This document shows positions 11,037 through 19,417 of a stretch of 64,000 bases of DNA, in pieces. The stretch is from Clostridium carboxidivorans P7 (GTDB taxonomy: Bacteria; Bacillota; Clostridia; Clostridiales; Clostridiaceae). Positions within the stretch are counted from its first letter, which is position 1, and every line of letters begins with the position of its first letter. Below the pieces are notes generated by a model that was not told the origin of the DNA, made no database searches, and saw nothing but the letters and a program-made list of their open reading frames with translations. The DNA lies in assembly GCF_001038625.1 (NCBI RefSeq), contig NZ_CP011803.1, positions 248,001 to 312,000 on the forward strand. The letters are read 5' to 3'. A program made the position numbers and the translations under genes.

Positions 11037-11126
11037 AGAGGACAGATGACAATTGTCCTCTGAAAAAGTTGTGCCGCATTATACTTGTTGAGTGAAAGAT
11101 AAAGTATAATGCGACACAACTTTTTT
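11037..11126. repeat. Repeat-family fragment acting as bidirectional terminator
   Basis: A short dyad (AGAGGACA ... TGTCCTCT, 11037-11061) is followed by a 24-bp inverted repeat: AAAAAGTTGTGCCGCATTAT at 11063 with its complement ending in TTTTTT at 11126. Both parts recur at 34920-34955 and 56449-56484. It sits between converging genes, with a T-run on one side and A-run on the other, so it should terminate both. It is also a member of the dispersed repeat family described in the findings. Confidence 0.75.
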
Positions 11127-11137
11127 GAATTAAGGTT

Positions 11138-12259
11138 TTATTTTCTATAGAATTTTTTAATAGTTTCACATACAAAATCTACTTCTTCTTCTTTTATTTC
11201 AGGATATATAGGAAGAGCAAGTACCTTTTCGCATAGCTTTTCAGCAACAGGGAAGTCACCTTTCTTATATCCTAAATAACTAAAGCATTTCTGAAGATGA
11301 AGAGGTATTGGATAGTAAATGCTTGTGCCTATTTCATTTTCCTTTAAGAAGGCAGCAAGTTCATCTCTTTTTTCTGCTAAAGTATTAAATGCATAGTAAA
11401 CAGGTTTTTGATCTCCTTTTACTACAGGTGTTTTTATATATTCACAGTCTGCAAGTTTTTCTCTATACCAGTTTGCTACAGTTTCTCTTTTCTTTATAGC
11501 TTCATCTATATATTTTAATTTAACTAAAAGTATAGATGCTTGCATTGAGTCAAGTCTTGAATTATAACCTATATAATCATAATGATATTTTTTAGATGCG
11601 CCGTGTACTCTGAACATTTTAGCTTTATTTGCTAAATTATCATCATTAGTTATTATCATACCAGCATCGCCATAGGCACCTAGAGTTTTAGTTGGGAAGA
11701 AAGAAAATACACCTAAATCCCCAATAGTTCCAGAATGTCTATATTCAGTACCATTACCTTTCCATCTCATACCAAAAGCTTCAGCAGCATCTTCTAAAAC
11801 ACTTATATTGTGTTTTGAAGCTACTTCCATAATTTTATCCATATTAGCCATTTGTGAGAAAAGGTGTATAGGTATAATGCCAGCAGTATTTGAAGTTATT
11901 TTTTCTTCTATTTTATTTACATTTATATCAAAAGTGTCTTCATCCACATCAACAAATACAGGTTTTGCATTGTGTTTTGCAATACAAGAAGTTGATGCAA
12001 GAAAAGTAAATGGAGATGTTATAACTTCTTTTCCATTTTCAAATCCAAGTATATGAGAACCTATTATTAATGCATCACTACCAGAAGCAACACCTATTGC
12101 ATGCTTTGCTCCAGTATATTTTTTTACAGCTTCTTCTAATTCTGTAACTTTAGATCCCAATATAAAGCTTCCACTTTCCACAACATCAAATATGGCTTTA
12201 TTAAATTCTTCTTTCTTCTCTGAGTATTCTCTTAGAGAAGTATAAAAATTAACCTTCAT
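11138..12259 (-). CDS. DegT/DnrJ/EryC1/StrS family aminotransferase (second of pair)
   Basis: A 373-residue PLP-dependent aminotransferase of the sugar aminotransferase family. Visible signatures are GVASGSDALIIG (cofactor phosphate binding), VLEDAAEAFG (Asp to the pyridine nitrogen) and FSFFPTKTLGAYGDAGMI with the Schiff-base Lys at 191. Members transfer amino groups to nucleotide-linked keto sugars for surface polysaccharide; the substrate cannot be assigned. Start at 12259 with an AGGA-type ribosome site. It lies 24 bp after another DegT gene and downstream of the MerR-methyltransferase gene, so these three probably form one operon. Confidence 0.9.
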   Translation of the reverse strand: MKVNFYTSLREYSEKKEEFNKAIFDVVESGSFILGSKVTELEEAVKKYTGAKHAIGVASGSDALIIGSHILGFENGKEVITSPFTFLASTSCIAKHNAKPVFVDVDEDTFDINVNKIEEKITSNTAGIIPIHLFSQMANMDKIMEVASKHNISVLEDAAEAFGMRWKGNGTEYRHSGTIGDLGVFSFFPTKTLGAYGDAGMIITNDDNLANKAKMFRVHGASKKYHYDYIGYNSRLDSMQASILLVKLKYIDEAIKKRETVANWYREKLADCEYIKTPVVKGDQKPVYYAFNTLAEKRDELAAFLKENEIGTSIYYPIPLHLQKCFSYLGYKKGDFPVAEKLCEKVLALPIYPEIKEEEVDFVCETIKKFYRK

Positions 12260-12283
12260 AATTTAAAATCCTTTCTTGATCTT

Positions 12284-13462
12284 TTATTTTCTAACCTGTT
12301 CTACAGCTTTAATAAGTTCTTTAACTACATATTCTGCATCTTCTAATGTAAGAAGAGAATAAAGTGGTAAAGAAATTTCATTTACATATTGTGCATAAGT
12401 ATTTGGATAATCTTCAATTTTATATCCTAAATTTTTATAAAGTGTAAACATTGGTAATGGAGTATAATGAACATTAGTAGCTATGTCAAGTTCAGCTAAA
12501 TTTTCTATAACTTCATTTCTCTGTTCTTCACCAAAACCTTTAATACGTAAAAGATATAAATGATAAGAAGTTACAGTGTCTCCATCTCCTTCTGATGGAA
12601 GTATAGCCCAATCTTTTTCAGCTAAATATTTACTATAAAGATCAAATATTGCCTTACGTTTTTTTAGCATTTCTTCATATCTTGTTAATTGTACAAGACC
12701 AATAGCAGAACCTATATCTGTAAGGTTACATTTAAATCCGTCTGTAACTATGTCATATTTCCATGCTCCAGCTTTCATTTTTGAAAGAGCATCTTTTGAT
12801 TGACCATGTAAAGATTCTAATTTAAACTGTTTGAATAAGTCTTCGTGTCCTCTAAAATTATTGTTTGCAAAAGTTAAAGCACCGCCTTCAGCAGTAGTGA
12901 AATTTTTTACTGCATGGAAAGAAAATGCGTGAAAATCAGCTTGACTTCCAACTCTTTTGCCCTTATATTTTGCACCAAAAGCGTGAGCAGAATCTGAAAC
13001 GAAAATTATATCCTCACGATTTTTAGCCTTTAAAACTTCACGAACTGCATCATAATCTACAGGTAATCCTCCAATATCTACAGTATAAATAGCTTTTGTT
13101 TTTGGAGTTATAGCATCAGCTATTTTATCAATATCTATTAAAAAACTATCTTTTTTAACATCTACAAATGTTGGTTTAATTCCTCTATGAATAGATACAC
13201 TTGCAGTAGCTGTATAAGTATAAGGAGTAGTTATAACTTCATCTCCTTCTTTTATATTAAATGCCTTTAAAACAAGTTCTAAAGCTGCTGTATCACTATT
13301 TAAAGCTAAAGCTTTACCAGTTTGTAAATATTCTGCTACTTTTGTTTCAAACTCAGCAGTTTTAGGTCCTGAAGTGATCCATCCTGATCTTAAAACTTCA
13401 GTTACGGCTTTTATTTCCTCTTCTCCTACATCTGGTGGTGAAAATGGTATTTTTTTATTCAT
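12284..13462 (-). CDS. DegT/DnrJ/EryC1/StrS family aminotransferase (first of pair)
   Basis: A 392-residue PLP enzyme of the ArnB/PseC/SpsC branch of sugar aminotransferases. It carries ALNSDTAALELVL near residue 52, FVSDSAHAFGAKYKG near 154 and SFHAVKNFTTAEGGAL with the Schiff-base Lys at 186. The HAVKN form of the Lys motif differs from the PTKTLG form in its neighbour, so the two are not a recent duplication and probably act on different keto sugars. The ribosome site AAAGGA precedes the ATG at 13462. The gap to the upstream MerR-methyltransferase gene is 27 bp. Confidence 0.9.
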   Translation of the reverse strand: MNKKIPFSPPDVGEEEIKAVTEVLRSGWITSGPKTAEFETKVAEYLQTGKALALNSDTAALELVLKAFNIKEGDEVITTPYTYTATASVSIHRGIKPTFVDVKKDSFLIDIDKIADAITPKTKAIYTVDIGGLPVDYDAVREVLKAKNREDIIFVSDSAHAFGAKYKGKRVGSQADFHAFSFHAVKNFTTAEGGALTFANNNFRGHEDLFKQFKLESLHGQSKDALSKMKAGAWKYDIVTDGFKCNLTDIGSAIGLVQLTRYEEMLKKRKAIFDLYSKYLAEKDWAILPSEGDGDTVTSYHLYLLRIKGFGEEQRNEVIENLAELDIATNVHYTPLPMFTLYKNLGYKIEDYPNTYAQYVNEISLPLYSLLTLEDAEYVVKELIKAVEQVRK

Positions 13463-13489
13463 AAAATATCAATCCTTTCTTAAATTAAA

Positions 13490-14689
13490 TTATTTGATTC
13501 CTTGAAAAAATCCTGTGTCTTTTGTTATATAAATTCCTCCTGTTTTTTTTATTTCTTCCTGCAAAAATTTTATAAGACTTTGAAGTTTATCTTCAGTAAA
13601 AATATCTTTTGTATTTCCAGGCATTGAAAATATGTAATCTACAAGAGGAATAGGGTCTGTTACAATTAAACTATCTTCATATCTTTTTAGTTTTACCTCT
13701 TTAAACCATTTTGAAACCTGTTTAAAACCATTTTCTAATTGAAAGTTTTCTGTTAAATCCCAACTCTTAGTAGTTATATTCTCAGAATTAAATTTTGCTA
13801 CGATTTCTCTCATTTCCTTCATATGGTCCTTACCAACTGTAGAGGCATAGAATAAACCGTTATTTTTTAAAACTCGTTTTGCTTCTGAGAAAGCTTTTTC
13901 TCTGTCAGGTACATGATATAACATGTTATTAGCAATGATTACATCAAAAGAATTATCTTTAAAAGGTAATTTCTCAGCATCAGCTATTTTAAATTTAAAT
14001 CTTGATGCTTTACTTGCCAAATTTTTTTTAGCATCTTTAAGCATTCCATTAGAAAAGTCTGTTAAGGTTATATTCCAATTACATGGGATATCTGAGAAAT
14101 TTCTTTCCCATAGGCTTCCATCGCCGCAGCCAACTTCAAGTATAGAGGCATTGGAAGGTACATATAGGTTATTAAAAAACCAATTCATCCATCCTTGTTT
14201 ATTGGTACTAAAAAGTTCATGTATTCTAATTCTTGATCGCAGGTTAGAAGCATTTTCATATTGTTCAATCCATTTTTTATCAGTATTTATTGCATTTATT
14301 ATATTAACAAACTTATCCCAATTTAGTATATTATTGTTGTCTAACATATGTACTGCTTCATCAATAGCTTTTATAACCATTTGTATATGTTGTATTTTTT
14401 CTTCCATTATGGTTTTTTGTATTTCCAGAGGCTTTTTTAAATCTTGATCATTGTTGTCGTACTTTATTATATTGGCTATATCATCTAAAGAAAGACCTAT
14501 AAATTTCAAGGTTAGTATTTTTTGCAGCCTTCCAAAATCCTGCTTACTGTATAACCTATGACCTAAATCATTATGATAACTAGGTTTTAGTAACCCTATT
14601 TTATCATAATATCTTAAAGTTCTTAAGGTAACTCCTGCCTTCTTTGAAAATTGACCAATAGTAAATAAGTTATTTTCATTTTGGCACAT
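13490..14689 (-). CDS. MerR-family regulator fused to a class I SAM methyltransferase
   Basis: A 399-residue fusion. Residues 8-77 form a MerR winged helix (FTIGQFSKKAGVTLRTLRYYDKIGLLKP) followed by the usual dimerisation coiled coil to about 120. Instead of a small effector domain, residues from about 150 form a class I methyltransferase with motif I ILEVGCGDGSLW (183-194), DAEKLPFKDNSFDVIIANNMLYHV and a following RVLKNNGLFYAST strand. A role as a ligand- or SAM-responsive activator of its own operon is inferred from the MerR-type promoter just upstream. The two following DegT genes are the probable targets. Ribosome site GAGGTGA precedes the ATG at 14689. Confidence 0.88.
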   Translation of the reverse strand: MCQNENNLFTIGQFSKKAGVTLRTLRYYDKIGLLKPSYHNDLGHRLYSKQDFGRLQKILTLKFIGLSLDDIANIIKYDNNDQDLKKPLEIQKTIMEEKIQHIQMVIKAIDEAVHMLDNNNILNWDKFVNIINAINTDKKWIEQYENASNLRSRIRIHELFSTNKQGWMNWFFNNLYVPSNASILEVGCGDGSLWERNFSDIPCNWNITLTDFSNGMLKDAKKNLASKASRFKFKIADAEKLPFKDNSFDVIIANNMLYHVPDREKAFSEAKRVLKNNGLFYASTVGKDHMKEMREIVAKFNSENITTKSWDLTENFQLENGFKQVSKWFKEVKLKRYEDSLIVTDPIPLVDYIFSMPGNTKDIFTEDKLQSLIKFLQEEIKKTGGIYITKDTGFFQGIK

Positions 14690-14710
14690 TTTATCACCTC
14701 TACTTAGAAT

Positions 14711-14741
14711 ATTTTAACACATTACGTAAGGTAATGGGCAA
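14711..14741 (-). promoter_or_regulatory. MerR-type promoter with 19-bp spacer and central dyad
   Basis: On the minus strand TTGCCC (14736-14741) and TAAAAT (14711-14716) are 19 bp apart, not 17. The spacer is filled by the dyad CATTAC-CTTAC-GTAATG (14720-14736). An over-long spacer with a central dyad is the classical architecture of MerR-regulated promoters, in which the activator twists the DNA. It drives the MerR-methyltransferase gene, 22 bp downstream, implying autoregulation. Confidence 0.8.
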
Positions 14742-14871
14742 GAACTTTTTTTATTAAAGTAACATTTTTTATTTAAAGCAATAATATGGTAATAAACATA
14801 AGAAAAATTAAAAATTAATTTATTTAATTTTTAAAGTTTAGTAACGGTTAAGAGAATAAGGAGGGTTTAAC

Positions 14872-15048
14872 ATGTGTGAAAAATGTAAATGTCATAAACA
14901 TCATAGATGTCATAGGCATCACAGGTGCCATAGATGTTGCAAAAGAATTCATATAACTATAAGATGCTGTGAGAAAAAGAAATGTAGATGTCATAAAGAA
15001 AAGAAAAAAAGATGTTCTAAAAGAATAACACATGACTGCTGCTGTTAA
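14872..15048 (+). CDS. Small Cys/His-rich peptide, putative metal-binding or spore-coat protein
   Basis: A 58-residue ORF starting with ATG after AAGGAGGG and closed by a hairpin terminator. Of 58 residues 15 are Cys and 10 His; most of the rest are Lys and Arg. The N-terminal half is a run of C-K-C-H, H-H-R-C-H and H-R-C-C units, there is a second C-C pair at 32-33, and the end is D-C-C-C. There is no hydrophobic core, so folding probably depends on metal or disulfides. The composition recalls small clostridial spore-coat and metallothionein-like proteins, but I recognise no family. The strong ribosome site and own terminator argue that it is real. Confidence 0.72.
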   Translation: MCEKCKCHKHHRCHRHHRCHRCCKRIHITIRCCEKKKCRCHKEKKKRCSKRITHDCCC

Positions 15049-15055
15049 ATATGAG

Positions 15056-15089
15056 TTGAGGAGAATCAATATTATTCTCCTCAATTTAG
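15056..15089 (+). terminator. Intrinsic terminator of the Cys/His-rich peptide gene
   Basis: An 11-bp perfect stem (TTGAGGAGAAT with ATTCTCCTCAA, loop of 7) is followed by TTTAGTT, starting 7 bp after the stop codon. Confidence 0.7.
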
Positions 15090-15182
15090 TTATATAAAAT
15101 TGACAGAGGAATAAGTATTAATTAAAATCAAAATATAAATTAAAGGTTTAAAAATATTTTAATATATAGGGAGATTTTAATA

Positions 15183-15740
15183 ATGTATACAAATTTAAAA
15201 AGTTTGCTTAAGGGAGAAAGATTGAGACTGACATCATTAAATGAAAAAGATATATTATCTATGGAACAATGGTACAATGATGTAGATTTTCTGCGATTAT
15301 ATGATATGACCATGGCTTTTCCCAAATCTTCAGCTCAATTATATGAAATGCTCAATGAAAAGAGAAAGTCTAATAATAGTTATATTTTTGCCATAAGAAC
15401 CTTAGAGGAAGATAAGTTTGTAGGTGTTGCAGGTTTTGAAAATATACTATGGAATAATGGTACAGCAGTAGTTTTTATAGGATTAGGAGATGAAGAGTGT
15501 AGGGGAAAGGGATATGGCAAAGAAGCTATGCAAATGCTTTTAAATTTTGCATTTCAAGAACTTAACTTACATAGAATTCAACTAGATGTTTTATCCTACA
15601 ATAAAGCAGCTATTAAGCTTTATGAAAGTCTTGGCTTCAAGAGAGAAGGGGTTTATAGGGAGTTTATACATAGGGATGGAAAAAGATATGATATGTACCT
15701 TTATGGACTTTTAAGATATGAAGTAGAGAATAATATGTAA
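15183..15740 (+). CDS. GNAT family N-acetyltransferase (RimJ/RimL-like)
   Basis: A 185-residue GNAT acetyltransferase using acetyl-CoA. It begins LLKGERLRLTSLNEKD as in RimJ/RimL-type proteins, has the acetyl-CoA motif A region GLGDEECRGKGYGKEAMQM (about residues 102-120) and the C-terminal LDVLSYNKAAIKLYESLGFKREG. This subgroup acetylates ribosomal protein N-termini, amino acids or antibiotics; the substrate cannot be told. The start at 15183 follows AGGGAGA. Transcribed alone, upstream of the TPP riboswitch. Confidence 0.87.
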   Translation: MYTNLKSLLKGERLRLTSLNEKDILSMEQWYNDVDFLRLYDMTMAFPKSSAQLYEMLNEKRKSNNSYIFAIRTLEEDKFVGVAGFENILWNNGTAVVFIGLGDEECRGKGYGKEAMQMLLNFAFQELNLHRIQLDVLSYNKAAIKLYESLGFKREGVYREFIHRDGKRYDMYLYGLLRYEVENNM

Positions 15741-15752
15741 ATTAAAATGAAA

Positions 15753-15781
15753 TTGACTTTATTTTGAGCATATGGTAAATT
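15753..15781 (+). promoter_or_regulatory. Sigma-A promoter upstream of the TPP riboswitch
   Basis: TTGACT (15753-15758), 17-bp spacer, TAAATT (15776-15781). The predicted start of transcription is about 15 bp before the riboswitch. Confidence 0.65.
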
Positions 15782-15803
15782 GATGTTAAAACGTACTAAT
15801 AAG

Positions 15804-15891
15804 TTTAGGGGAGCACATAATAATGGGCTGAGAGTGGAATGATATTCCTTACCCTCATAACCTGATTTGGGTAATACCGACGTAGGGAGAA
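15804..15891 (+). ncRNA. TPP riboswitch (THI element)
   Basis: The thiamine pyrophosphate aptamer is clear: AGGGGAGC at 15807, GGGCTGAGAG at 15825, then ACCCTCATAACCTGAT, GGGTAATACCGACGTAGGGA up to 15889. These are the conserved P2/P4 junction sequences. A terminator hairpin follows before the tenI gene, so it should work by premature termination when TPP is plentiful. Confidence 0.95.
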
Positions 15892-15905
15892 GAATTATAG
15901 ATTTT

Positions 15906-15942
15906 AAACACAAATTCTCTATGAATTTGTGTTTTTTATTTA
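15906..15942 (+). terminator. Terminator of the TPP riboswitch expression platform
   Basis: An 11-bp perfect stem AACACAAATTC / GAATTTGTGTT with a 5-base loop is followed by TTTTATTTATT, directly after the aptamer and before the coding region. Probably formed in the TPP-bound state. Confidence 0.8.
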
Positions 15943-15978
15943 TTGACACAAATTTTAATGAAAAGTGGTGGATAAGCT

Positions 15979-16566
15979 TTGTTTAATTTAAAGGAAGATA
16001 AAAAGATATATGTAGTTACAAATAGGCATTTAATAGATAAGAGCAGCAATCTGTGTGAAGTAATAGAAAAATGTGCATTTAAGGGTGCAGATGGGGTTAT
16101 ATTAAGGGAAAAAGATTTAGAGAATGAAGCGTTAAAGCATTTAGGTGAAAAAATTAAAATTATAACAGATAAGTATAATATTCCTTTGATTATTAATGGA
16201 AATATTAAAGTGGCTTTAGATATAAATGCTTATGGATTCCATACAGGATTTGAAAATTTTAAAAATATGAAGGGCAATGAAACTATTTGTGAAAAAATTG
16301 CTGTGGGAGTGTCGGTCCATAAAGTAGAAGAAGCAGTGGAAGCGGAAAAGCTTGGTGCAAATTATCTATTGGCAGGTCATATATTTGAAACAGATTGTAA
16401 ATTGGGATTAAAAGGAAGAGGAATGGGGTTTTTGGAAAAAATATGTGAAAGTGTTACTATACCAGTTATAGCTATAGGAGGAATAAAGGAAGATAACATA
16501 AAAAAAGTTTTAAATACTAAAGCTTATGGGGTGGCTATTATGTCTTCAGCTATGAAAATAGGATAA
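15979..16566 (+). CDS. tenI: Thiazole tautomerase TenI / thiamine phosphate synthase-like
   Basis: A 195-residue TIM-barrel protein of the ThiE/TenI family, under a TPP riboswitch. It resembles TenI more than ThiE: the segment LLAGHIFETDCKLGLKGRG keeps the His of the tautomerase active site, where ThiE has a GxGPxFxTxTK loop. TenI converts the ThiG thiazole product to the aromatic carboxylate isomer. A residual phosphate-binding loop IAIGGI and the C-terminal GVAIMSSA are typical. The start is TTG at 15979, preceded by GTGG. A bifunctional or ThiE role cannot be excluded. It works with thiSFGH at 21.5-24.5 kb. Confidence 0.82.
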   Translation: MFNLKEDKKIYVVTNRHLIDKSSNLCEVIEKCAFKGADGVILREKDLENEALKHLGEKIKIITDKYNIPLIINGNIKVALDINAYGFHTGFENFKNMKGNETICEKIAVGVSVHKVEEAVEAEKLGANYLLAGHIFETDCKLGLKGRGMGFLEKICESVTIPVIAIGGIKEDNIKKVLNTKAYGVAIMSSAMKIG

Positions 16567-16609
16567 AATTTAAATTTAAAAAAAGATAAAAATTAAATTA
16601 AAAAAAGTG

Positions 16610-16638
16610 TTGACATTTAACCATATGGTTGTTATAAT
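16610..16638 (+). promoter_or_regulatory. Promoter of tRNA-Ser
   Basis: A perfect consensus: TTGACA (16610-16615), 17-bp spacer, TATAAT (16633-16638), 14 bp before the mature tRNA 5' end. Confidence 0.85.
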
Positions 16639-16652
16639 TATAACTGTTCTTT

Positions 16653-16743
16653 GGAAAGATGGTCGAGTTGGTTTAAGGCACCGGTCTTGAAAACCGGCGT
16701 ACGGGTGACCGTACCTAGGGTTCGAATCCCTATCTTTCCGCCA
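16653..16743 (+). tRNA. tRNA-Ser (anticodon TGA)
   Basis: A 91-nt class II tRNA with a 7-bp acceptor stem (GGAAAGA with TCTTTCC), the anticodon loop CTTGAAA giving TGA, the long variable arm with stem TACGGG/CCGTA typical of serine tRNAs, the T-loop GTTCGAATCCC and an encoded CCA end. It reads UCA codons, frequent in this AT-rich genome. Confidence 0.97.
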
Positions 16744-16746
16744 AGT

Positions 16747-16778
16747 AAAACACCTAACTTGTAGTTAGGTGTTTTTTT
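16747..16778 (+). terminator. Terminator of tRNA-Ser
   Basis: An AACACCTAAC/GTTAGGTGTT stem with a TTGTA loop is followed by a T7 run, 3 bp after the CCA end. Confidence 0.85.
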
Positions 16779-16830
16779 CATAGAATTATTTCGGCATAAA
16801 TGTTACTATATTAGAAAGAGGTGAAGTAAA

Positions 16831-17856
16831 ATGGATTATAACAAAATAATTAAAAATCTCCCTAAGGTAGATCTTCACTGCCATTTAGATGGAAGTTTAA
16901 GACCACAAACTATAATTGATATTGCTGTGAAGGAGAATATAGATATTCCAACTAAAGAATTAAAAGAATTTGAGAAGTATGTAAAGGTCTTTGGAGAATG
17001 TGATTCTTTAAAGGACTATTTAGATAAGTTTGAATTACCAATTAAAGTTATGCAAAATAAAAAAAATATATATAGAATAACTAGTGAACTTTTAGAAGAT
17101 GTTTCAAAGGATAATGTAAAATACATAGAAATAAGATTTGCACCTTTTAATCATATTCAAAAAGGACTTAAAGCAGAAGATGTTATAGAAGCTGCTATTG
17201 AAGCTATGAAAGATGGAAGAAAAAAGTATGGAGTTATGTCCAATCTGATTTTGTGTGCTATGAGACACGAATCTGTAGAAAGCAGCAAGCGTTTAGTTGA
17301 AATAGGTAAAAAATACCTTGGAAAAGGAGTAGCAGCTGTAGATTTAGCAGGTAATGAGCATGATTTTCCTCCAGAAATTCATAAAGAAGCCTTTGACTTA
17401 GCTCAAAAATATGGATTTCACTGTACAATACATGCAGGGGAAACAGGCATAGAACAGAACATAATAAAGTCAATTGAAATGCTCCATGCAGAGAGAATAG
17501 GACACGGAGTATATGCTTTTAAGGATGAAAAGGTAGTTAAGTATTTAAAAGATAGACAAATACCTTTAGAAATGTGTATAACAAGTAATATTGATACTAA
17601 AGCAGTTAAAGACTATGAATTCCATCCTATAAAAAAGTATTTGGATGAAGGATTGGTGGTAACAGTAAATACAGACAATATGACAGTTTCTAATGTATCT
17701 CTAAATGATGAGTTTAATCATTTAGTTAAAGAACAAAATTTTACTTTGGAAGATATAAAGAAGGTAGTAAAGAATGGAATAGAAGCTTCTTTTGCTTCTG
17801 AGGATGACAAAGATATATTGAGAAAGCAGTATGAAAAGGCTTTGGAAATATTATAA
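16831..17856 (+). CDS. add: Adenosine deaminase
   Basis: A 341-residue zinc-dependent deaminase converting adenosine (and deoxyadenosine) to inosine in purine salvage. Zinc ligands are visible: DLHCHLDGS (His16, His18), IHAGETG with the His ligand and the catalytic Glu, RIGHGV, and [11 protein letters not shown] with the metal-binding Asp pair. Length and motif order match bacterial Add. The ribosome site AGAGGTGA precedes the ATG. Monocistronic between tRNA-Ser and a converging sporulation gene. Confidence 0.95.
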   Translation: MDYNKIIKNLPKVDLHCHLDGSLRPQTIIDIAVKENIDIPTKELKEFEKYVKVFGECDSLKDYLDKFELPIKVMQNKKNIYRITSELLEDVSKDNVKYIEIRFAPFNHIQKGLKAEDVIEAAIEAMKDGRKKYGVMSNLILCAMRHESVESSKRLVEIGKKYLGKGVAAVDLAGNEHDFPPEIHKEAFDLAQKYGFHCTIHAGETGIEQNIIKSIEMLHAERIGHGVYAFKDEKVVKYLKDRQIPLEMCITSNIDTKAVKDYEFHPIKKYLDEGLVVTVNTDNMTVSNVSLNDEFNHLVKEQNFTLEDIKKVVKNGIEASFASEDDKDILRKQYEKALEIL

Positions 17857-17858
17857 GT

Positions 17859-17892
17859 AAAATAGAGGAGTTAATTTAAACTTCTCTATTTT
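17859..17892. terminator. Bidirectional terminator between add and yyaC
   Basis: A 14-bp stem with one mismatch (AAAATAGAGGAGTT / AACTTCTCTATTTT) around a 6-base loop, flanked by A-run and T-run, between two converging genes. Its right edge overlaps the yyaC stop codon. Confidence 0.75.
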
Positions 17893-18415
17893 AATTAACA
17901 AAGTTTTTTGCTTTAATTATAGAATTACAAACAATCTTAGAAAATTTATAAACATCATTAAAGCTTACTTTTTTATTAAGCAGTAGATATTGAAGTTTTT
18001 CTGATACGCTGCACATAATACTGCTGTGGCCTATTGAAGGCATGCTTTTTCCTAAGGCAGAACCTGGATTTATACCACCATTTTTTAATAATATCATTCC
18101 AACGTCATCTTTAAGGGATAAAATAGAATCTACAGCTAAAATATGCTTTTCCTTTTTTTCTATATGTGGAAGTTTACTTTTTATATTTAGAGAATTAATT
18201 GGAAAATCTAATGTGCCATATACTTTAATATTCAAATCTTTTTTATTTTCTTCAATAAGAGTGCCTGTAAGTGGACCGATTAAGTCTTCTATGCAATCAT
18301 TTGTACCTAAGCATATTATAGCAGTGTCCTTATTTATAAGATTATTACTTATAAGTGCTTTGGCTATTATATTTTCAGCACAAGGAGAAGTTAATTTAAC
18401 TTTGTCTACAATCAT
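17891..18415 (-). CDS. yyaC: Putative sporulation protein YyaC (GPR-like protease fold)
   Basis: A 174-residue protein matching the YyaC family of spore-formers, related in fold to the germination protease GPR. Diagnostic stretches are IICLGTNDCIEDLIGPLTG, ILAVDSILSLKDDVGMI and GGINPGSALGKSMPSIGH. Its role in sporulation is not well defined. The ATG at 18415 is preceded by AAGGGTGA; the in-frame GTG at 18424 lies inside that ribosome site. It converges with add. Confidence 0.85.
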   Translation of the reverse strand: MIVDKVKLTSPCAENIIAKALISNNLINKDTAIICLGTNDCIEDLIGPLTGTLIEENKKDLNIKVYGTLDFPINSLNIKSKLPHIEKKEKHILAVDSILSLKDDVGMILLKNGGINPGSALGKSMPSIGHSSIMCSVSEKLQYLLLNKKVSFNDVYKFSKIVCNSIIKAKNFVN

Positions 18416-18612
18416 AAATATCACCCTTGTATAATAAAAATGTATATTTATTATTCCCTATAATATTTAAGTTATTAACAAGTACTTTATACATATATTA
18501 ACATGTAAAAGTAATGCTTAACGGTATTTTAATTTGTAAATGATTAAAATTAAATTCACTGTTGAAAATAATGATAAAATTTACATAAAAATGTGTAAAG
18601 TTTGAGAAAATA

Positions 18613-18641
18613 TTGACGAAATATACATTATGTGGTATATT
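18613..18641 (+). promoter_or_regulatory. Promoter of the lipoprotein gene
   Basis: TTGACG (18613-18618), 17-bp spacer, TATATT (18636-18641), 42 bp before the ATG. Confidence 0.7.
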
Positions 18642-18682
18642 CACATAGCAATAAAATATACATAATTTTACGGGGGGTAAAT

Positions 18683-19324
18683 ATGAAAAACTTAAAAAGA
18701 AATTTAGCAATATGTATGAGTTTGCTAATGATTCCTTTAATGCTAATGGGATGTAAGCCTAAGGTAGGCCCTGATGAAACTGCAAAAAGTTTGGTTGAAT
18801 TTGCTATTAAAGGAGATCAAAGTGGCGTATCAAAAATTGGAGTATCTCAAAGTGAAATTAATAATGCTGTAAAGGCAGAAAAAGATGAGTTTCTTAAAGA
18901 AATAAAAAGTACTTTTACAACTTCAGGCTTAAATGTTACAGATGCTCAGGTAAACGAAATATATAAAGCAGTTATGGAAGATTTTAAAAAGGTTACAGTG
19001 ACAACACAAATTGGTTCACAAAATGACAAAACTGCTGAAGTAAAATTAAAATCAACTTATGTGGATTTAGAAGCAATTTCTATGAAGGCTGCAAATAATG
19101 CCATTGCTCAATTTGAAAATTCAGGAATAACAGATGAAAAAGAGCTTAAAACAAAATTGACAGATGCTTTTGTTAAAAATTTGATAACAGAATTGAAAAA
19201 TGCTAAACCATCGGAAGCTAAAGAGAAAACTTTTAAATTTGTGGTAAAGGATAAAGTTTGGTTACCAGAAAATGAAAGTCAATTCTTTTCAGATGTAGCT
19301 AAATTAGTTTCTGGTCAAAAATAA
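18683..19324 (+). CDS. Lipoprotein, DUF5105-like
   Basis: A 213-residue lipoprotein. The signal peptide has a KNLKRN basic start, a hydrophobic core and the lipobox LMGC (Cys at about residue 24). The mature part is a soluble, charged, mostly helical domain with the GPDETAKSLVEFAIKGD opening seen in clostridial DUF5105 lipoproteins. Function unknown; exported and anchored to the outer face of the membrane. The ATG at 18683 follows CGGGGGG; an in-frame ATG at 18632 overlaps the -10 box and is rejected. Monocistronic, with a terminator. Confidence 0.82.
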   Translation: MKNLKRNLAICMSLLMIPLMLMGCKPKVGPDETAKSLVEFAIKGDQSGVSKIGVSQSEINNAVKAEKDEFLKEIKSTFTTSGLNVTDAQVNEIYKAVMEDFKKVTVTTQIGSQNDKTAEVKLKSTYVDLEAISMKAANNAIAQFENSGITDEKELKTKLTDAFVKNLITELKNAKPSEAKEKTFKFVVKDKVWLPENESQFFSDVAKLVSGQK

Positions 19325-19356
19325 AATCTTATTATTTTTTTGAAGATGACTAAATA

Positions 19357-19412
19357 TTAAGGGACTATCTTATACACATATTTTATATGGTATTAAGAAT
19401 AGTCCCTTTAAT
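19357..19412. terminator. Bidirectional terminator between lipoprotein and PBP genes
   Basis: TTAAGGGACTAT pairs with ATAGTCCCTTTAA across a partly paired loop; T-rich on the right, A-rich on the left. Confidence 0.7.
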
Positions 19413-19417
19413 ATATA

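Noticed and set aside
14848..15084. 78-codon minus-strand ORF
   Set aside because: Antisense shadow of the Cys/His-rich peptide; the plus-strand frame has the ribosome site and terminator.
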